This document shows, in pieces, positions 1 to 48,025 of a stretch of 64,000 bases of DNA; positions within the stretch are counted from its first letter, which is position 1, and every line of letters starts with the position of its first letter. The translations under genes were made by a program, and so were the position numbers. This stretch comes from Xiphophorus maculatus (taxonomy: Eukaryota; Chordata; Actinopteri; Cyprinodontiformes; Poeciliidae), in the NCBI RefSeq assembly GCF_002775205.1, contig NC_036464.1, forward strand, positions 5,573,291 through 5,637,290, given 5' to 3'. The notes beneath the pieces are model-generated. The model was not told the DNA's origin. It ran no database searches and saw nothing but the letters and a program-made list of their open reading frames with translations.

Positions 1-231
1 AAATATCTCAGAAGCTTGTTGAGGCTACAAAACCCAAGAAAGTGGAGTTCAGCTTGCTAAGAGACATTTAACCAAATAAGAGTGAGGTTATTTGGATTTA
101 TTTGAGCTTGTATTTGACAAAGATTCAAACTTTGTGAACTCAATTCTTGTTTGTGTATGTATGCATTTTAATAAACCAATCTGCCTTTACAGAAAGCTCA
201 AATGTTTACGTTATAGAGTGACACCTCCTAC
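1..231 (-). other. haao intron 7 (partial)
   Basis: Sequence downstream of the exon 7 donor (gtagga at 231) with no further coding similarity. The remaining haao exon or exons must lie outside the window. Confidence 0.7.
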
Positions 232-3080
232 CTCTGTCTCAAACTGAGCTCCAAAGATGTTGATGGGCCTGCCGTTAGCCAAAGATGGCCTCTGTTTGTT
301 AAGCCAGTCCTTGAAGGAAAATGGTGTCATCACATTCATGGTGTTCATCTGGAACGGAGGCTCTCTGAAAACTTCATCTGTTCACCCGAAAACAAAAATG
401 ACAGCAGTTTATTCTTTAGAAATTTAGCAGTGTTCATATTAGATATGTGGGAGTAGAAAGCAGAAAGCTCACTTGGATCCGGTTTTCCCGTCTTGGCCTG
501 GTTTGATGCCATGAATCTGTGAGTGATAGATCAACCAACATCATAAGCTTCAATGAATCCTGATTAAATAAAAGTGGAAATGTGTCTCACTCTTTGATAA
601 TTGGAACCAGTTGTGTCCCCAGATTCTCGCAGTAGAACCATCTCTCGAACAGGATGTCAGTGGTGTTGTCCACGTAGTACCTACAAGAAGCAACAGGTAC
701 TGGTGACACTGACGCACCTAAAAACGACCAACACTGAAAAACTATAGCTACGACAGGATGTGTCAAGTTGAACAAGCACTGCAAAAACACAAAACCTTAC
801 TGAGTAATTTTTGTTTAGTTTCTAGTGCAAATATCTTATTGCTTTTGAAATAAGACAAACTTACAAGTAACTTTTTAGCAAGATATAGAGGCTTGTTTTA
901 AGCCTCTATATCTTAATATTGATGATAATTCCTTAATACTCATAAAAATGTTCTATTGGCAGATAAATTAACTTATAACATGGGAAAATGTCTCGTTATT
1001 AGTTAAATATTCTATATCTTGCTAAAAAGTTACTTATGAGTTAGTCTTATTTCAAGTTTGCTAAAATCAGAAATTAGACCAAAATTACTTGGTAAGAGTT
1101 TGTTTTTTCAGTGTGCATACATATATTTGAGTGTGAATAATTTTGAGACTGTATTAGAAAAGCAGGAGTCGAAATGAGGGAAGAGGTGAGTGGAAGAAGA
1201 GAGGCGAACCTCAGGCAGTCAGTTTCAGTCAGTAGTCGCCTTCGCTCCACCACCAGTCCAACGGTGTTGGCCTTTCTCTGCGGAGAGTGGGGGATTCGAG
1301 CTGGGAGCAGAAACATCTAAAAGTGAAGAAAAAAATCACACAATGAGGCAAAGATTATAATTCAAGTGTGTTTTAATGCTCTACAAAGAGAAAAGACAGA
1401 TTTCAGTTTCAGATGTTGGTGAAACGTCAGCGCTTACCTCTCCTTCTTTGATGTGTACGTCCTTGTGGATGCCATTTTCAATCACCTTCAGACACATGTC
1501 TCCCTTCAGCTGGAAAAACAACTATTTCAAACAGAAAAAGACAAAAAATGGGTTAAATGTTGTTTTTAAAGGCTGCAGTTGCCCAATCTGGAGATTGTGC
1601 ACTGAACATGAACACATCAGATTTGACCTTTCACATGCAAGAACTGCTTTCCTCCCCCTTCTCTCAGAATGCCCTTGCTAAACCTTTTAGCTTTAGCCAC
1701 TTATTCTACATAACTGACAATCTGAACTCTCCAAGATATGAATGTTAGTATACAAAAGAAATATTTGGTCTGACGGCTTATCCATGCATACAATAGAAAT
1801 CTTTAAAATATCCTAAGTATTTATTGATTAAACTCTGTGAACCTCTGTTTATTTATTGGAATGATTGTACTCAATCATGAGGCCGGAGTAATAAATTAGT
1901 GACATTTTATTTATCTTTGAGAGTCAGAAGAATGTAAAGTTTTTATTATTTACTATCTAATGGGACATTTTCAATAGATTTGAGCAATATGGATTTTTTT
2001 CATACCACATCCAAATAAAAAAAAAATACAAATGAAAGAAAATATTTTTGCAAAATGGTTTTATTTCAATTATCCATTAACTGCAAGAATATAGTTACAA
2101 TATTATCAGAATAAAGATGCAATTTTACCAAAAGAAGATCTTAAAATTAAGAGAAAAATCAATGGAATAATTGGTTATTAAAATAACTGAGTTTCCTTTT
2201 TGCTGCAAACTTATCCCTCCAGGGTCATTGAGAGAAAAGTAGGGAATACCTTGGTCAGGTCACAGTGCATTGCTAGACAACAACACAGAGACATAAGACA
2301 ACCATTCACATTCTTAAGGACGATTTAGAGGGGTGGATTAATCTAACAGTCATGTTTTTAGACTGGAGGAAGCTGGAGTACCCAGAGAGAATCCACACAT
2401 ACACAGAGAGAACATGCAAACTCTATGCAGAAAGGCCCCAGATCGGGATTTGATACCAGCTGCACCACTGTGCTGAATACAACCAACCAAGAGGGACTGT
2501 CGAAATTTTCCAGTCTTCTCTGAGTTGTTTTTGGAAAATGTTACGAATTACGAATGAGTAAGTTTGCAAGTCTAGACAGCAAAGGATGCCACCAACAAGA
2601 AGGACCCAGTTAAAGATTATTAGGGACACTGTGCCAAAATACACACTCACAGCATTTCAGCTGCAAGGTTCATGGAAGATAAGGTAATGACACGGGGAAA
2701 GGAGACGCTGAATCAGGCTGTGTGAAAACAGCTAAGGTTGTATTTATGTACTTTTTATTTCCTACCTCCTCCCCTTCCTCTATATGGTAATCCTTCCTGG
2801 TGTTTGGACCCCCAACAAACATGACGAGCAACTGGGAAAAGTGCCTGAGAAAAACAGAAATTGAAAGGAGTCATGTGGTTACTGCATGTTCACACACAAC
2901 ATCTAACATGTCTGGTGTTAACGTCCCAAACAAATCAATCACTGCAACAGATTTTACTGGCTAGAAACAATCAGCAAAGCATGTTACTCACATCAGCTTG
3001 TTGCACACTGGTGGTAGAAAAGCATCTTGGTTTTCCGCTATCCACTTTTCCACATTGACCAGAGGAACTTGGCTGCTCAT
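232..3080 (-). CDS. haao: 3-hydroxyanthranilate 3,4-dioxygenase (C-terminus outside window)
   Basis: This enzyme opens the ring of 3-hydroxyanthranilate in the cytosolic kynurenine pathway leading to quinolinate and NAD. Seven exons read on the minus strand: 3080-2992 (start ATG at 3080), 2844-2766, 1521-1438, 1316-1210, 680-591, 516-473 and 377-232. All are bounded by AG/GT and the phases agree, giving 213 residues so far. The human protein is 286 aa, so about 70 residues lie beyond position 1; exon 7 ends in a phase-0 donor after ...FETE. The cupin iron ligands are visible: His50 and Glu56 in [10 protein letters not shown] and His94 in ARIPHSPQR, each offset by three from human His47, Glu53 and His91. 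The [10 protein letters not shown] and [11 protein letters not shown] blocks are also family hallmarks. The start was chosen because [18 protein letters not shown] aligns with the vertebrate N-terminus. No disabling change is seen. Confidence 0.96.
777..1114. mobile_element. Palindromic MITE, family A, copy 1 (haao intron 4)
   Basis: The element begins with cactgcaaaaacac and ends near ttttttcagtgtg. Its two halves are imperfect reverse complements: the blocks ctagtgcaaatatctta and cttacaagtaactttt recur inverted near the right end. The same sequence recurs at 22881, 34231, 40491, 52711 and 58913, which establishes a dispersed family. It has no coding capacity, so it is a non-autonomous DNA transposon. 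Its superfamily is not determined. Confidence 0.75.
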
Positions 3081-4767
3081 TTTTTTCTAAATGTTAAGCT
3101 TTGGATTTTGCAGCAGGAAACTATTTGACTTCCTTTTCTTATAAATGTTTAAATGTGGCGATATGAACAGTGCAAAATGCAGAAGTGGGAGTTAGACAGT
3201 GAGGGAGGAGCTGTCCTGTTCTTTTTTTTTTTTTTTGTACACCGGTGAAAGTTCACCAGTACTTTCGTAATCAGTAACACAATACTGCCTGCAGTAACTA
3301 AGGAGACTTACAGGAAAACTTTCCAATTATTTTAAGCAAATCTAAAGTTTTTTTCTGTCTTTATGTATAAAACGTGCTGTTTTTGATGTTTTTTGGTTTT
3401 TAACTACTGGCTTACACAAATAAAAACAATATAACTTGGAATTTTTAAGAAATGTTAGATCATCTGAAAATGCAAATAAAACTTGTTGCTTTCTCACATT
3501 ATCATAACCTATTGTGAGGATTATTTTTACACTTTGTCATAGGAAGAGATCTGATTTGAAGCAGATTTGAAGATGTCTAAATAGTCTTGCAGATCTCAAA
3601 AACGTTTGTCGTTAAGGACTAGAATCATCTTAGTGAGTTAAAAGTCTAGATAAATAGATATATTTTTATCTATTTATTTTTAAAAGTGTCTCCGGAAAAC
3701 GTGTGAGCGCGTTTCACAATATTTTGCACACATATTGTTCAATAGTGGTAAAACGGTTGGCTGAAATAATTTCTCCACTGTCTCCACTAGAGGAAGCTGT
3801 TTTATACTGTATGCATTTCTTCAGAGGATTTTGTGGAAAACGTATTAAATATAAGGATGGATGGAAATAACAGCTTTATTCATAGACAATTAATGATATT
3901 ACAAGACAGCAAAATTGTAGACAAAGTTCTACAATGAGAATACTACAGACAATAGCTCACTTTCTTATTTTAGAGTAAATTAAAACAACGGAACATATGA
4001 TACACGGATTGACTAAATCTAAAAAAGCAAAGAATTTGACATATTATGAATTAGAAATAAAGCTTTTTCTCGTTCAATACTTTTTAAATTTATATTATTA
4101 ATGTAGTTATTACTGTTCAATTGTTTACATCACGGTTTGTTTCACTTTAAAAATGTTAATCTTTTATGTGAAAGGGGAAACTTTGGAGCCATGGAACAAA
4201 TCTGTTTATCCGTAAAAAATATATATATAACAACTTAAATTTGTTTACACGAAAAACGACACTGTTATTCAATAAATGACCGTTACGAGGGTTAAAATAG
4301 AGCTTATTAAAAAGCGTTTTCGAGAAAACAAAACATGCTAGTTACGTAACGGCGTCAGTCCCGACGTGATCACGTGACCTGTGGCCCTCGGTGAGGCGGT
4401 GCCTCTTGACGGTGGTTGTTCAGCGTGGTGCACGCAGACGTCGGGCAACAAGCACCGTTACATTTGTAGTTTGGGATCTAAAAATAACCCACAACAGCGC
4501 TTAAACGTGTGCTTGGCTCGCTACCATTTGTCAAAACGCCGCTTGGGGTTGGAGGATAAATTAGATATGAATGTTCCTGCGGGATTTCGAGCGGATTCGT
4601 TAGCTCCCAAGTAGTGATTCCGGTTCAGTGGGAAGGTTTGAACTGTTCTCTGGAAAGTGACCATTGTTGAAATCAGGTCGAAGCTGTTGTCATTCCCACT
4701 GGCTGACTTTCTTAGCTTCTTTTTTTTACGGATTCAAAACAAAAAACAGTGCAAGCTTTTTAGTGTC
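3081..4767. promoter_or_regulatory. haao-papolg divergent intergenic/promoter region
   Basis: The two genes are transcribed away from each other with 1.7 kb between start codons. Most of the stretch is AT-rich without coding signal. From about 4330 to 4640 it becomes GC/CpG richer. Within that part are TTACGTAA at 4342-4349 (a perfect PAR-bZIP/NFIL3 D-box) and CACGTG at 4371-4376 (an E-box bound by the USF/TFE class). The CpG-rich part is closest to papolg and is probably its promoter and 5' UTR; this assignment is inferred. Confidence 0.55.
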
Positions 4768-22652
<17,885 letters not shown>

Positions 22653-22656
<4 letters not shown>

Positions 22657-23823
22657 CAGATTTAACCAGTCTGAACGTTTGTGGTTTTCTGGGCGACGCC
22701 GCTGAGGTTCTGTTTGTGTCTGAGCAGCATCACGCCGCCAAAGCCGCCGCTGTTCGAGGAAACGCTCAGCCCAGATACTCCGGCCGCCGATGAAGAGAAG
22801 GGCATGTCCATTCCCGTCATCGGATCAAGTGAGTCCAACTCTCATCCTTACAGGAAAATGTAAAATAAGCGCTTCAAATATGAAAAACGCAAATTATTAC
22901 CAAGTACTTTTGTCTAGTTCCTAGTGCAAATATCTTAGTAGACTTCAAATAAGTAACTTAAAATTATGTTTTCTGTTAAATATAAGAGCTTGTTTTGAAT
23001 ATATAATTCCCTAATATTAGTAAAAAAAAATTACTTCCCCCTTTTAAGTGACAGAATTTTATACACAAGTGTTTTTGTTTAAATATAAAAGGATATAATT
23101 TGATGCAATGTGGAATCTTATACAACTGTTTTAAATGTTTTAAATAGAAAAATTGGTTTCCAAATTGAAAATTGTTGGAATCAGAAACGATGTGAGTCAA
23201 ATAGTTTCTGAATCCAAAATGTTTCTGAATTGAAAATTGTTTCTGAATGCAGAAATTTAATTAGAAAATTGTTTCAACATTTTTTGAGTCAGAATTTTTC
23301 CAAGTCAGAAATATTTCTAAATCCACAATTTTCTGGTTCAAAATGGTTTCAAAACCCAAAGTTTTACTGAATTGACAATTGTTTGATTTAGAAATAACTT
23401 TCAATTCAAAAACAAACTTCAAAAATGTTTCTGAATCTGAAACTTTCTGATTCAAAAATTTTCCTATAATTATTTTTGAATTAGAAATTGTTTGATTCAA
23501 TTTTTTTCCAAATCAAAAATTGTTTCTAAATCGAATTGTGACCCTAAAAATTTGAATTGAACTGCTAGCTTTGCTAATATTTAATATATTTGTTGAATAT
23601 CTATTTTAGTATTTTCTAGTATCTTTTAAATCTTCTTTCCTTGGTAGAACATGCAGCCCCTAAGCACACAGCGCCCCCTGTTGGCAGCTCCATCCCCACC
23701 CTGGTCAGCCGAGTCGCCGACCCCCTGAACGGCGCGACCTCTAAACGACCCCACTCTCCTTCGGTGGAGGAGCAGGCGAAGCGGCTGAAGGAAACAGAGA
23801 AGGCCCGGATTCACATAGCCTGA
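22653..23823 (+). CDS. papolg: papolg alternative 3' exons 23-24 (C-terminal extension)
   Basis: Four bases before the end of the main papolg stop codon is a donor (CACAA|gtaaca, intron from 22653). A 75-nt intron leads to exon 23 (22728-22828), then exon 24 (23648-23823, stop TGA). Both keep the reading frame with AG/GT borders, replacing the last lysine and stop with 92 residues (total 847 aa). Exon 23 carries PPKPPLFEETLSPD and GMSIPVIGS; exon 24 carries SSIPTLVSRV and KRPHSPSVEEQAKRLKETEK. In human PAPOLG the matching segments (GLSIPVIG, then KRSHSPS..KRLKD) lie before the C-terminal end, not after it. They also resemble this gene's own exons 18 (PPKQLFLETSP) and 19 (KRPHSPTQDDPAKRHK). 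A tandem duplication of exons 18-19 is inferred. Expression is unknown; these could be relic exons. Confidence 0.6.
22881..23022. mobile_element. Palindromic MITE, family A, truncated copy 2 (papolg intron 23)
   Basis: Carries ctagtgcaaatatcttagta and aagagcttgttttgaata, matching the left half of the complete copy at 34231-34606. The right half is missing. Confidence 0.6.
23150..23535. repeat. Diverged minisatellite in papolg intron 23
   Basis: Roughly 20-25 bp units built on tttctgaatccaaaatg / tttctgaattgaaaatt are repeated about 15 times with heavy divergence. It lies just upstream of exon 24 (acceptor at 23647). Confidence 0.7.
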
Positions 23824-26255
23824 ACGGACCGCATGTGAACCGCGCCGCCGCAGTGGGCGGAGCCTCCACGGTCGAGCCAAACGGCGACATTTTGGCTCAT
23901 CTTCAGGTCAGTCTGTGTGAACCGTGACGCAGCAGGACGGAAACGTCGGTGCAGACGTTTCGGGTTTTCTTCCGGCGGTCGGCGCTAACCCGCTCAGAGA
24001 CAAGAGAACTACAGCAGCAGTTTTTTACTCCGTCTCCTCTTCCTTTTCCATCTGTGTTTCACAAACATAGTCATGGGAGAGGAGCTGTTCTTTATGTCAG
24101 ATTCCTTTTTTTTTCTTCTTTCTTTCTTTTTCAGATGATGTTTTAATAATAATAATTATAATAATAATAAAAAAATAGGCGCTTCTTATTCACTCTGCTG
24201 GAGAGAGAGAGAGCTCATGTTTGGTCATTCTCCCACATTTCCTTCACACCTGTACTGTAAATGTTGATGTACATAACTTTTTGTCTTTAAAAAAAAAAAA
24301 CAACACAAAAACAAAAGATCATCAAGTCTTTTGATTATTCTATTGTAGTTTTATCTAAAAAGAAAAAGTTTAAAAAATTTATTTTTGTTTTTGTTTTTTC
24401 TTTATCGCTTGTACCAACAAATCGTCTCCATCCCTGGAATGTTTCCTTTTCTCTTTTTTTTTTTTAGCCGCTGTATGAGTTCGGTAAGAACAAACAGAAG
24501 CAGCCTTTACGACAGAAATGGAGAAATGTTTTGTTGGTGGTTTTTTTTTTGTTTTGTTTTTATCCTTGTCACATCACAGAACGATCAGCCACAACGCTGC
24601 GTACCGTGTCTCTGTCCCGTGTTTCGGTGAGTCCTCCGCATAAAGATCAGCAGGTAAGCGCTACCAGAATGTGTTTAGTGCCAATTTGGCATTTTTCTAC
24701 CTGATTGGCAGAAAATCAGGAGAACTGGATCCACCACATCTGTACTGTTACGACGGAGTGTTAGGGCCACGCTAAGAAAACATAAGTAATAAAATTACAA
24801 GAATAAAGTCGCAAAATTGTGAGAGTGAAGTCGCAAAATTGAGAAAATTAACTGGTAGTCATTAGGGGAATAGTAATATACTAGTTATAAAGTAAAGCAA
24901 TTGCTTTATAACTGCAGTAATATTACGAGAGTAAAGTCCAAATAATCTGAGAATAAAGTTGCATTACTGTGATTGTATTCTTGTAAAATTACATCTTTAT
25001 TCTGGTCATTTGACTTTATTCTGGTAATATTACAACTTTATTCTTACTATTCTCAAAATGTTGACTTTATTTCGGGTTTATTCTCGTATAATTTCAGCTT
25101 TGTTCCCTCATTACTTTATTCTCATATAACCTTGACTTTATTCTCATATTATTATTGTGATACGACTTTATTCTAGTATAATTTTGCCTTTATTCACTTA
25201 ATATGAGTTTATTCTGGTAATATTACAACTTTATTCTGACTTTTCTTGAAATGTTGACTTTATTTTCAGGTCATTTCGGTTTTATTCTGGTAATATTACA
25301 ACTTTATTCTGGTAATATTACGACTTTATTCTTGTAATATTACGACTTTATTTTCTTATTACTTTATTCTTTGACTTTATTTTCTTGATACAACTTCATT
25401 CTCATAATATTACAACTTTATTTTTGTAATTTTATTCTTTTATTTTGTCATTTTTCATTGCGTGGCCCTAATACTCCGTCGTGATGCTGTTTCTCTCCAA
25501 CCTCCGACTGTAAAGACTCTTTCGGATCAAACCGAACTTCGTCTTGGCGAGTTGTTTTTGTTTTGTTTTTGTAGTTTAAGAAAATCTTTATTTTTGTTTT
25601 GTTTTGGATGACTGGCTGGCTGTGTGCAAGAGTTTAACGATGGCTGTGTTGACGTGTAAGAATATTCCCTTTGTTTCGGGTGCTAACCCTCTGCGCCTCC
25701 TGTGGAGGTTCTTAGAAGGCATCTTGTGGGTCCACAGGTTGAGTGGGGTGTCAGTGGGAGTGGGTGGGGTGTCCTGAGCTGCGTCCACTCCCCCTCCCAC
25801 CCTGACCCGCCCTGTAGACGCCGAGTGGCTTTGTGTTTGATGTACGTGTCGAGTGATGCTACTACTGACGCTCTTTCTTCATTAATGCTTCTTTTTTTTT
25901 TTTTTCAGAATCAGTTTCCCAAATTAAAATGTACAGAGGTCCGTTTTTTTCTTCTTTTTTTCCAAAAAGGCATCTTCTGTCATTATTGGGGGTTTTCTTA
26001 TCACATTATTTATATATGCATATTTGTACCATGTGATCTTTTCGTTTTAATAGCATTCATAGCAGCTAGGTCTTTTTTTTTTTTTTTTTTTTGAATATCT
26101 GCACCACTCTGTTTCAGACGACTCATTTCTGCTGTTCAGAAACATTTAACACAAGTCATTTAGATGTTTGTTTCTAAAATGTATTGAAAGGGTATTTTTG
26201 TATGTGTTTACCACTTCCTTTAATTGAATCATACATCCATTAAACCCCTTAAAAA
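23824..26255 (+). other. papolg 3' UTR and downstream sequence
   Basis: No further conserved gene is seen. A splice-like pair, CAG|gtcagt at 23907 and ttttcag|ATGATG at 24135, would remove a 228-nt intron. AATAAA-like signals lie in the (AAT)n run near 24165, and ATTAAA occurs near 26239. The stretch holds a 737-bp inverted-repeat element (24748-25484) and several T-rich tracts. The true 3' end cannot be fixed without RNA data. Confidence 0.45.
24748..25484. mobile_element. Inverted-repeat element with ACTTTATTCT-rich interior, family F
   Basis: Terminal inverted repeats of 24 bp: ttacgacggagtgttagggc (from 24748) and gccctaatactccgtcgtga (to 25484), differing at 2 of 24 positions. The interior is a degenerate array of ttattctggtaatattacaa-like units whose orientation flips near the middle. 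No ORF with similarity is seen. It lies in the putative papolg 3' UTR or just beyond. Confidence 0.75.
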
Positions 26256-26361
26256 AACAAAACCGTCTGCCTTTATTCATTCATTCATTTATTTTCTTTT
26301 GACGTGTTACAGCTGTTAAATATGTACTTTATTAAAATATTTATCCTACAGGAAAGTTATA

Positions 26362-26450
26362 TGTTGAACTATCTTCAGAGTCGCCGTGGGAACGAAGGAT
26401 CTCCAGTAGCAGTCTGTTTCACAGTGATTCTGAAGAGGACTCTGACTGAA
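26362..26450 (-). mobile_element. LINE 3' UTR fragment, family G, copy 1
   Basis: The block ctccagtagcagtctg...gattctgaagaggactctgactgaagac recurs at 29240 and 50585 and inverted at 49200 and 60550. The inverted copies end in an AATAAAGTATTTTTGAATT tail, so this one is inserted in minus orientation. Confidence 0.5.
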
Positions 26451-27106
26451 GACTGTTGCTTTATGACATGCTAACCGCTCAATAGCCATTAAACAGATGA
26501 TTCACGGTCATATTGTGTGTATTTTTATTTGAGCTTTTCTGACCCTAATCAGCTGTTCCCAGTTATAAAAATCAGTACCTTGTTGCCATGGTTACCCGTC
26601 ATCACAAACCGACAGCAGAAAAATGAAAACAAAAATCCTTCCAGCTGCACTGCATCCAAAAACGTCTCAACCTAAAAAATAAATAAAAATATAAGCAAAT
26701 CAGAGCTATAATCGTTTGAGGGGTTTATGTCATATTGACTTTTTGTCTAATTCAGTTTTAGATTTTAGAATGTGTTTACTAGTTTTATTAGAAACATCAG
26801 TTCAAAAGACTGATAGGTTTGTAAACACAAAAAATGAGAAAATCTGTCATTTCAAAATGTTTTATTTTGATAAAGTAGAGTTTATCAGTCAGTTTTCCCA
26901 ATTAGTTAATGTTTTTATTTATTTCGGTTAACGAAAATGTTTTCTCAGTTTCACTTTTTATTTCATCTTATTTAACTATAGTCACCTTGATCAAAACATT
27001 CATTCTGGATCAGTGGAAATGCATATCACTCATTTTATCTGAACTTTGTTTTTTCTACTTTTTGGTTTTTGTGATTGAGGTTTTTCTTTAGTCCAAGCTA
27101 ACTAGC

Positions 27107-27147
27107 AAGCATGGTGGTGGTGTCATCATGCTACGGGATTGTTTTAC
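27107..27147 (+). pseudogene. Tc1-like transposase relic
   Basis: Translates as KHGGGVIMLRDCF, a decayed form of the GGGSIMLWGCF motif of teleost Tc1 transposases. Only this motif remains. Similar relics occur at 36091, 36421, 37640, 38199 and 51972. Confidence 0.5.
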
Positions 27148-27974
27148 TGTTAGTGGATGAAATAAAGAAATAACTTTAAATACTTAAACATGACCTCAAA
27201 TCTATCAACAATGATTGTTTTAATTTTACAAGAGGCATTAAAATTGCTTTGGTATTAAACATAAATTTAAAAAAAAAAAACATTCTCAGAATATTTGCTG
27301 GTCAAATACTAAATCAAGACAGATTTCAATAAAAGAAGAAAATACCGTATCGGTAATTATAATTTAATTTAATTAAAATTTAATTTTTCTACTTCACTAA
27401 CGAATTAGCTAACTGGTTGCTCTCGATTTTAATTTGGGATATAAACTTTAAAGGGAGACTAAATACAAATATGTACATTATTTTTTCCACACTGCCCTCT
27501 TTACATAATTTATTTTTAAAACCATTTGCATAAAGGTACATATTTAGTCATAATAAATTAGAATATGCGTTCAATGAAGATCATTTGTCTTGAAAATGTA
27601 CATTTAAACAGGTATTTAATAAACTTTTGAGGCTAGATTTCTGTATTTTTTATTGTTAGCATGATGCAATATTTTAATTTTAAATATGTTTTTAAAATCA
27701 TATCCACCTGCATGTTGAGCTATACTTAGTACTATACTTATACTTGTTATGCTTCACTTAGTGATACAGTTTCTGAAATGATTTTACTTTTTAATAATAT
27801 TTTAACGTATTTAAAATTGTGAGTTTTATATACATATACGTACTCTTTTAATACACATTTAGGATCGGGGGTGTTTCAAAGCCTTTCGTCATCGCCGCTG
27901 AGTGATGCGGAAATGCTAGCTAGCCAGCTAGTAGCATCCTGCACTATGGCGAGGCCCCGCCTCTCCAGAGCCTT

Positions 27975-28148
27975 TCGAGGCTTCTGATTGGTCCATTGGG
28001 AAAAAACTGTGACGGAGGGGGGGAATTCCCCCCTACTGGACCTCTTGGTGAAAAACATAAACTGGTTGATCTCACTCATTCAGTCCGCGTCTTTCCGACG
28101 GAACGCGACCCGGAGAACACGACTCAAAGCGGGGAACTAGTTCGCACC
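27975..28148 (+). promoter_or_regulatory. rel proximal promoter with palindromic kappaB site
   Basis: GGGAATTCCC at 28021-28030 is a perfect palindromic kappaB site, flanked by runs of G and C. Two inverted CCAAT boxes (ATTGG) sit 30 bp upstream, at 27987-27991 and 27995-27999. The start codon is at 28149. kappaB-driven autoregulation of c-rel is known from other vertebrates; that this copy does the same is inferred from sequence and position. Confidence 0.6.
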
Positions 28149-46880
<18,732 letters not shown>

Positions 46881-48025
46881 GTAAAGAGAAACGGTTGGTT
46901 TTTATCAGGAGAATCTGTTTAGCTTTGCAAAGCCAGTTTGCACTGGCCCCATGAGGCTCGCCTGGCGTCGGTCTGGGTTGGTACTCAACCGGCTTCGGCA
47001 GTCAGTTGGATCCAGAACCAGATATTGTTTGAAAACGGTACAATTTATCGTTTTAGAAGAGCTTTCCCACCAAAAAAAGGTATTCTTTCCTAAGTGAATC
47101 AAGTAAGACATCTTGATTCCTGATTTAACTTTTGATAATTTGTGACGCTGGAGGAGATGCAGAAAGTGTCCATGTAGCTTGCCGTAGGTGACTGGAACTG
47201 AAACTGGTCAGTTTAAGTTGACTAACGTGGATTTAGCTGGCTTCTGTAGGGACAAACCATTCTTTAGACTGGTGCTGGTGAGTTGATAAAACAGCTGGAT
47301 AACGTCTTCCAGGACAAAGTTAAAATATTTGAAGAAGTGAATGTACTGTGTTTCTTTTTGTTCATTATGCAAAGTTGAATTCACTGTCAACATATCGAGT
47401 ACTGAATGTTATAAGATTTAGTTTGTTAAAAACACACAAATATGTATATATTAACAGCATAATTTCACTTTTAATTTCTTTGGATGTTACTGAAAGTACT
47501 TCACTGCTTCTTGTCTAGATTTTTTGTTGCAGAGCATTGCTGTTAGGTGCACTCTGTGCATGCATGTTAGCCATAGTTGAGAGTAAAAGCAGTAATCGTG
47601 CTTAAACACTCAAGAACTGGCAAGGTACTGAAATTTCCATTGAGGAAGTCGAGGAAGGCACATTGAGTGGTGTCTCTCCTTTGTAATGACTATGTCATGT
47701 CAGTGATTGCTTGTGTTATCCAGAGTTCTCAGAGCATTTCTAACATATGTTTTGTACTTTCACATCCCTTTTATATGATTTATTGTTTTGTTTATTTAGC
47801 TGAATGTTTGGGGATGTTTCCTTAATTGGATATGGTTATGGACCAACACTGGCACTGGTCAATGTTTATATTTTCTTACTTGTTGCCTTACAGGGTTTTT
47901 TGGGGCTTAAATAGACGTGTCTGTTTTGATTAATATTGTACAAGGTTTGATAATTAACTGATTTGTATTTTTTTCGGTAAAATTTTTATTTCCTAATAAA
48001 TAATAAATTGGTCTTTTCTATGTCG
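46881..48025 (+). other. rel 3' UTR with poly(A) signals
   Basis: The non-coding stretch after the TAA ends in two overlapping signals, AATAAA at 47995-48000 and again at 48002-48007. The transcript end is therefore placed at about 48025. No other strong signal is seen between the stop and here. Confidence 0.6.

Larger units (their letters stand above)
26256..28148. other. papolg-rel intergenic region
   Basis: AT-rich, without exon-like signal. It contains the LINE fragment at 26362, a Tc1 transposase relic at 27107-27147, and the CpG-richer rel promoter from about 27870. Confidence 0.6.
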
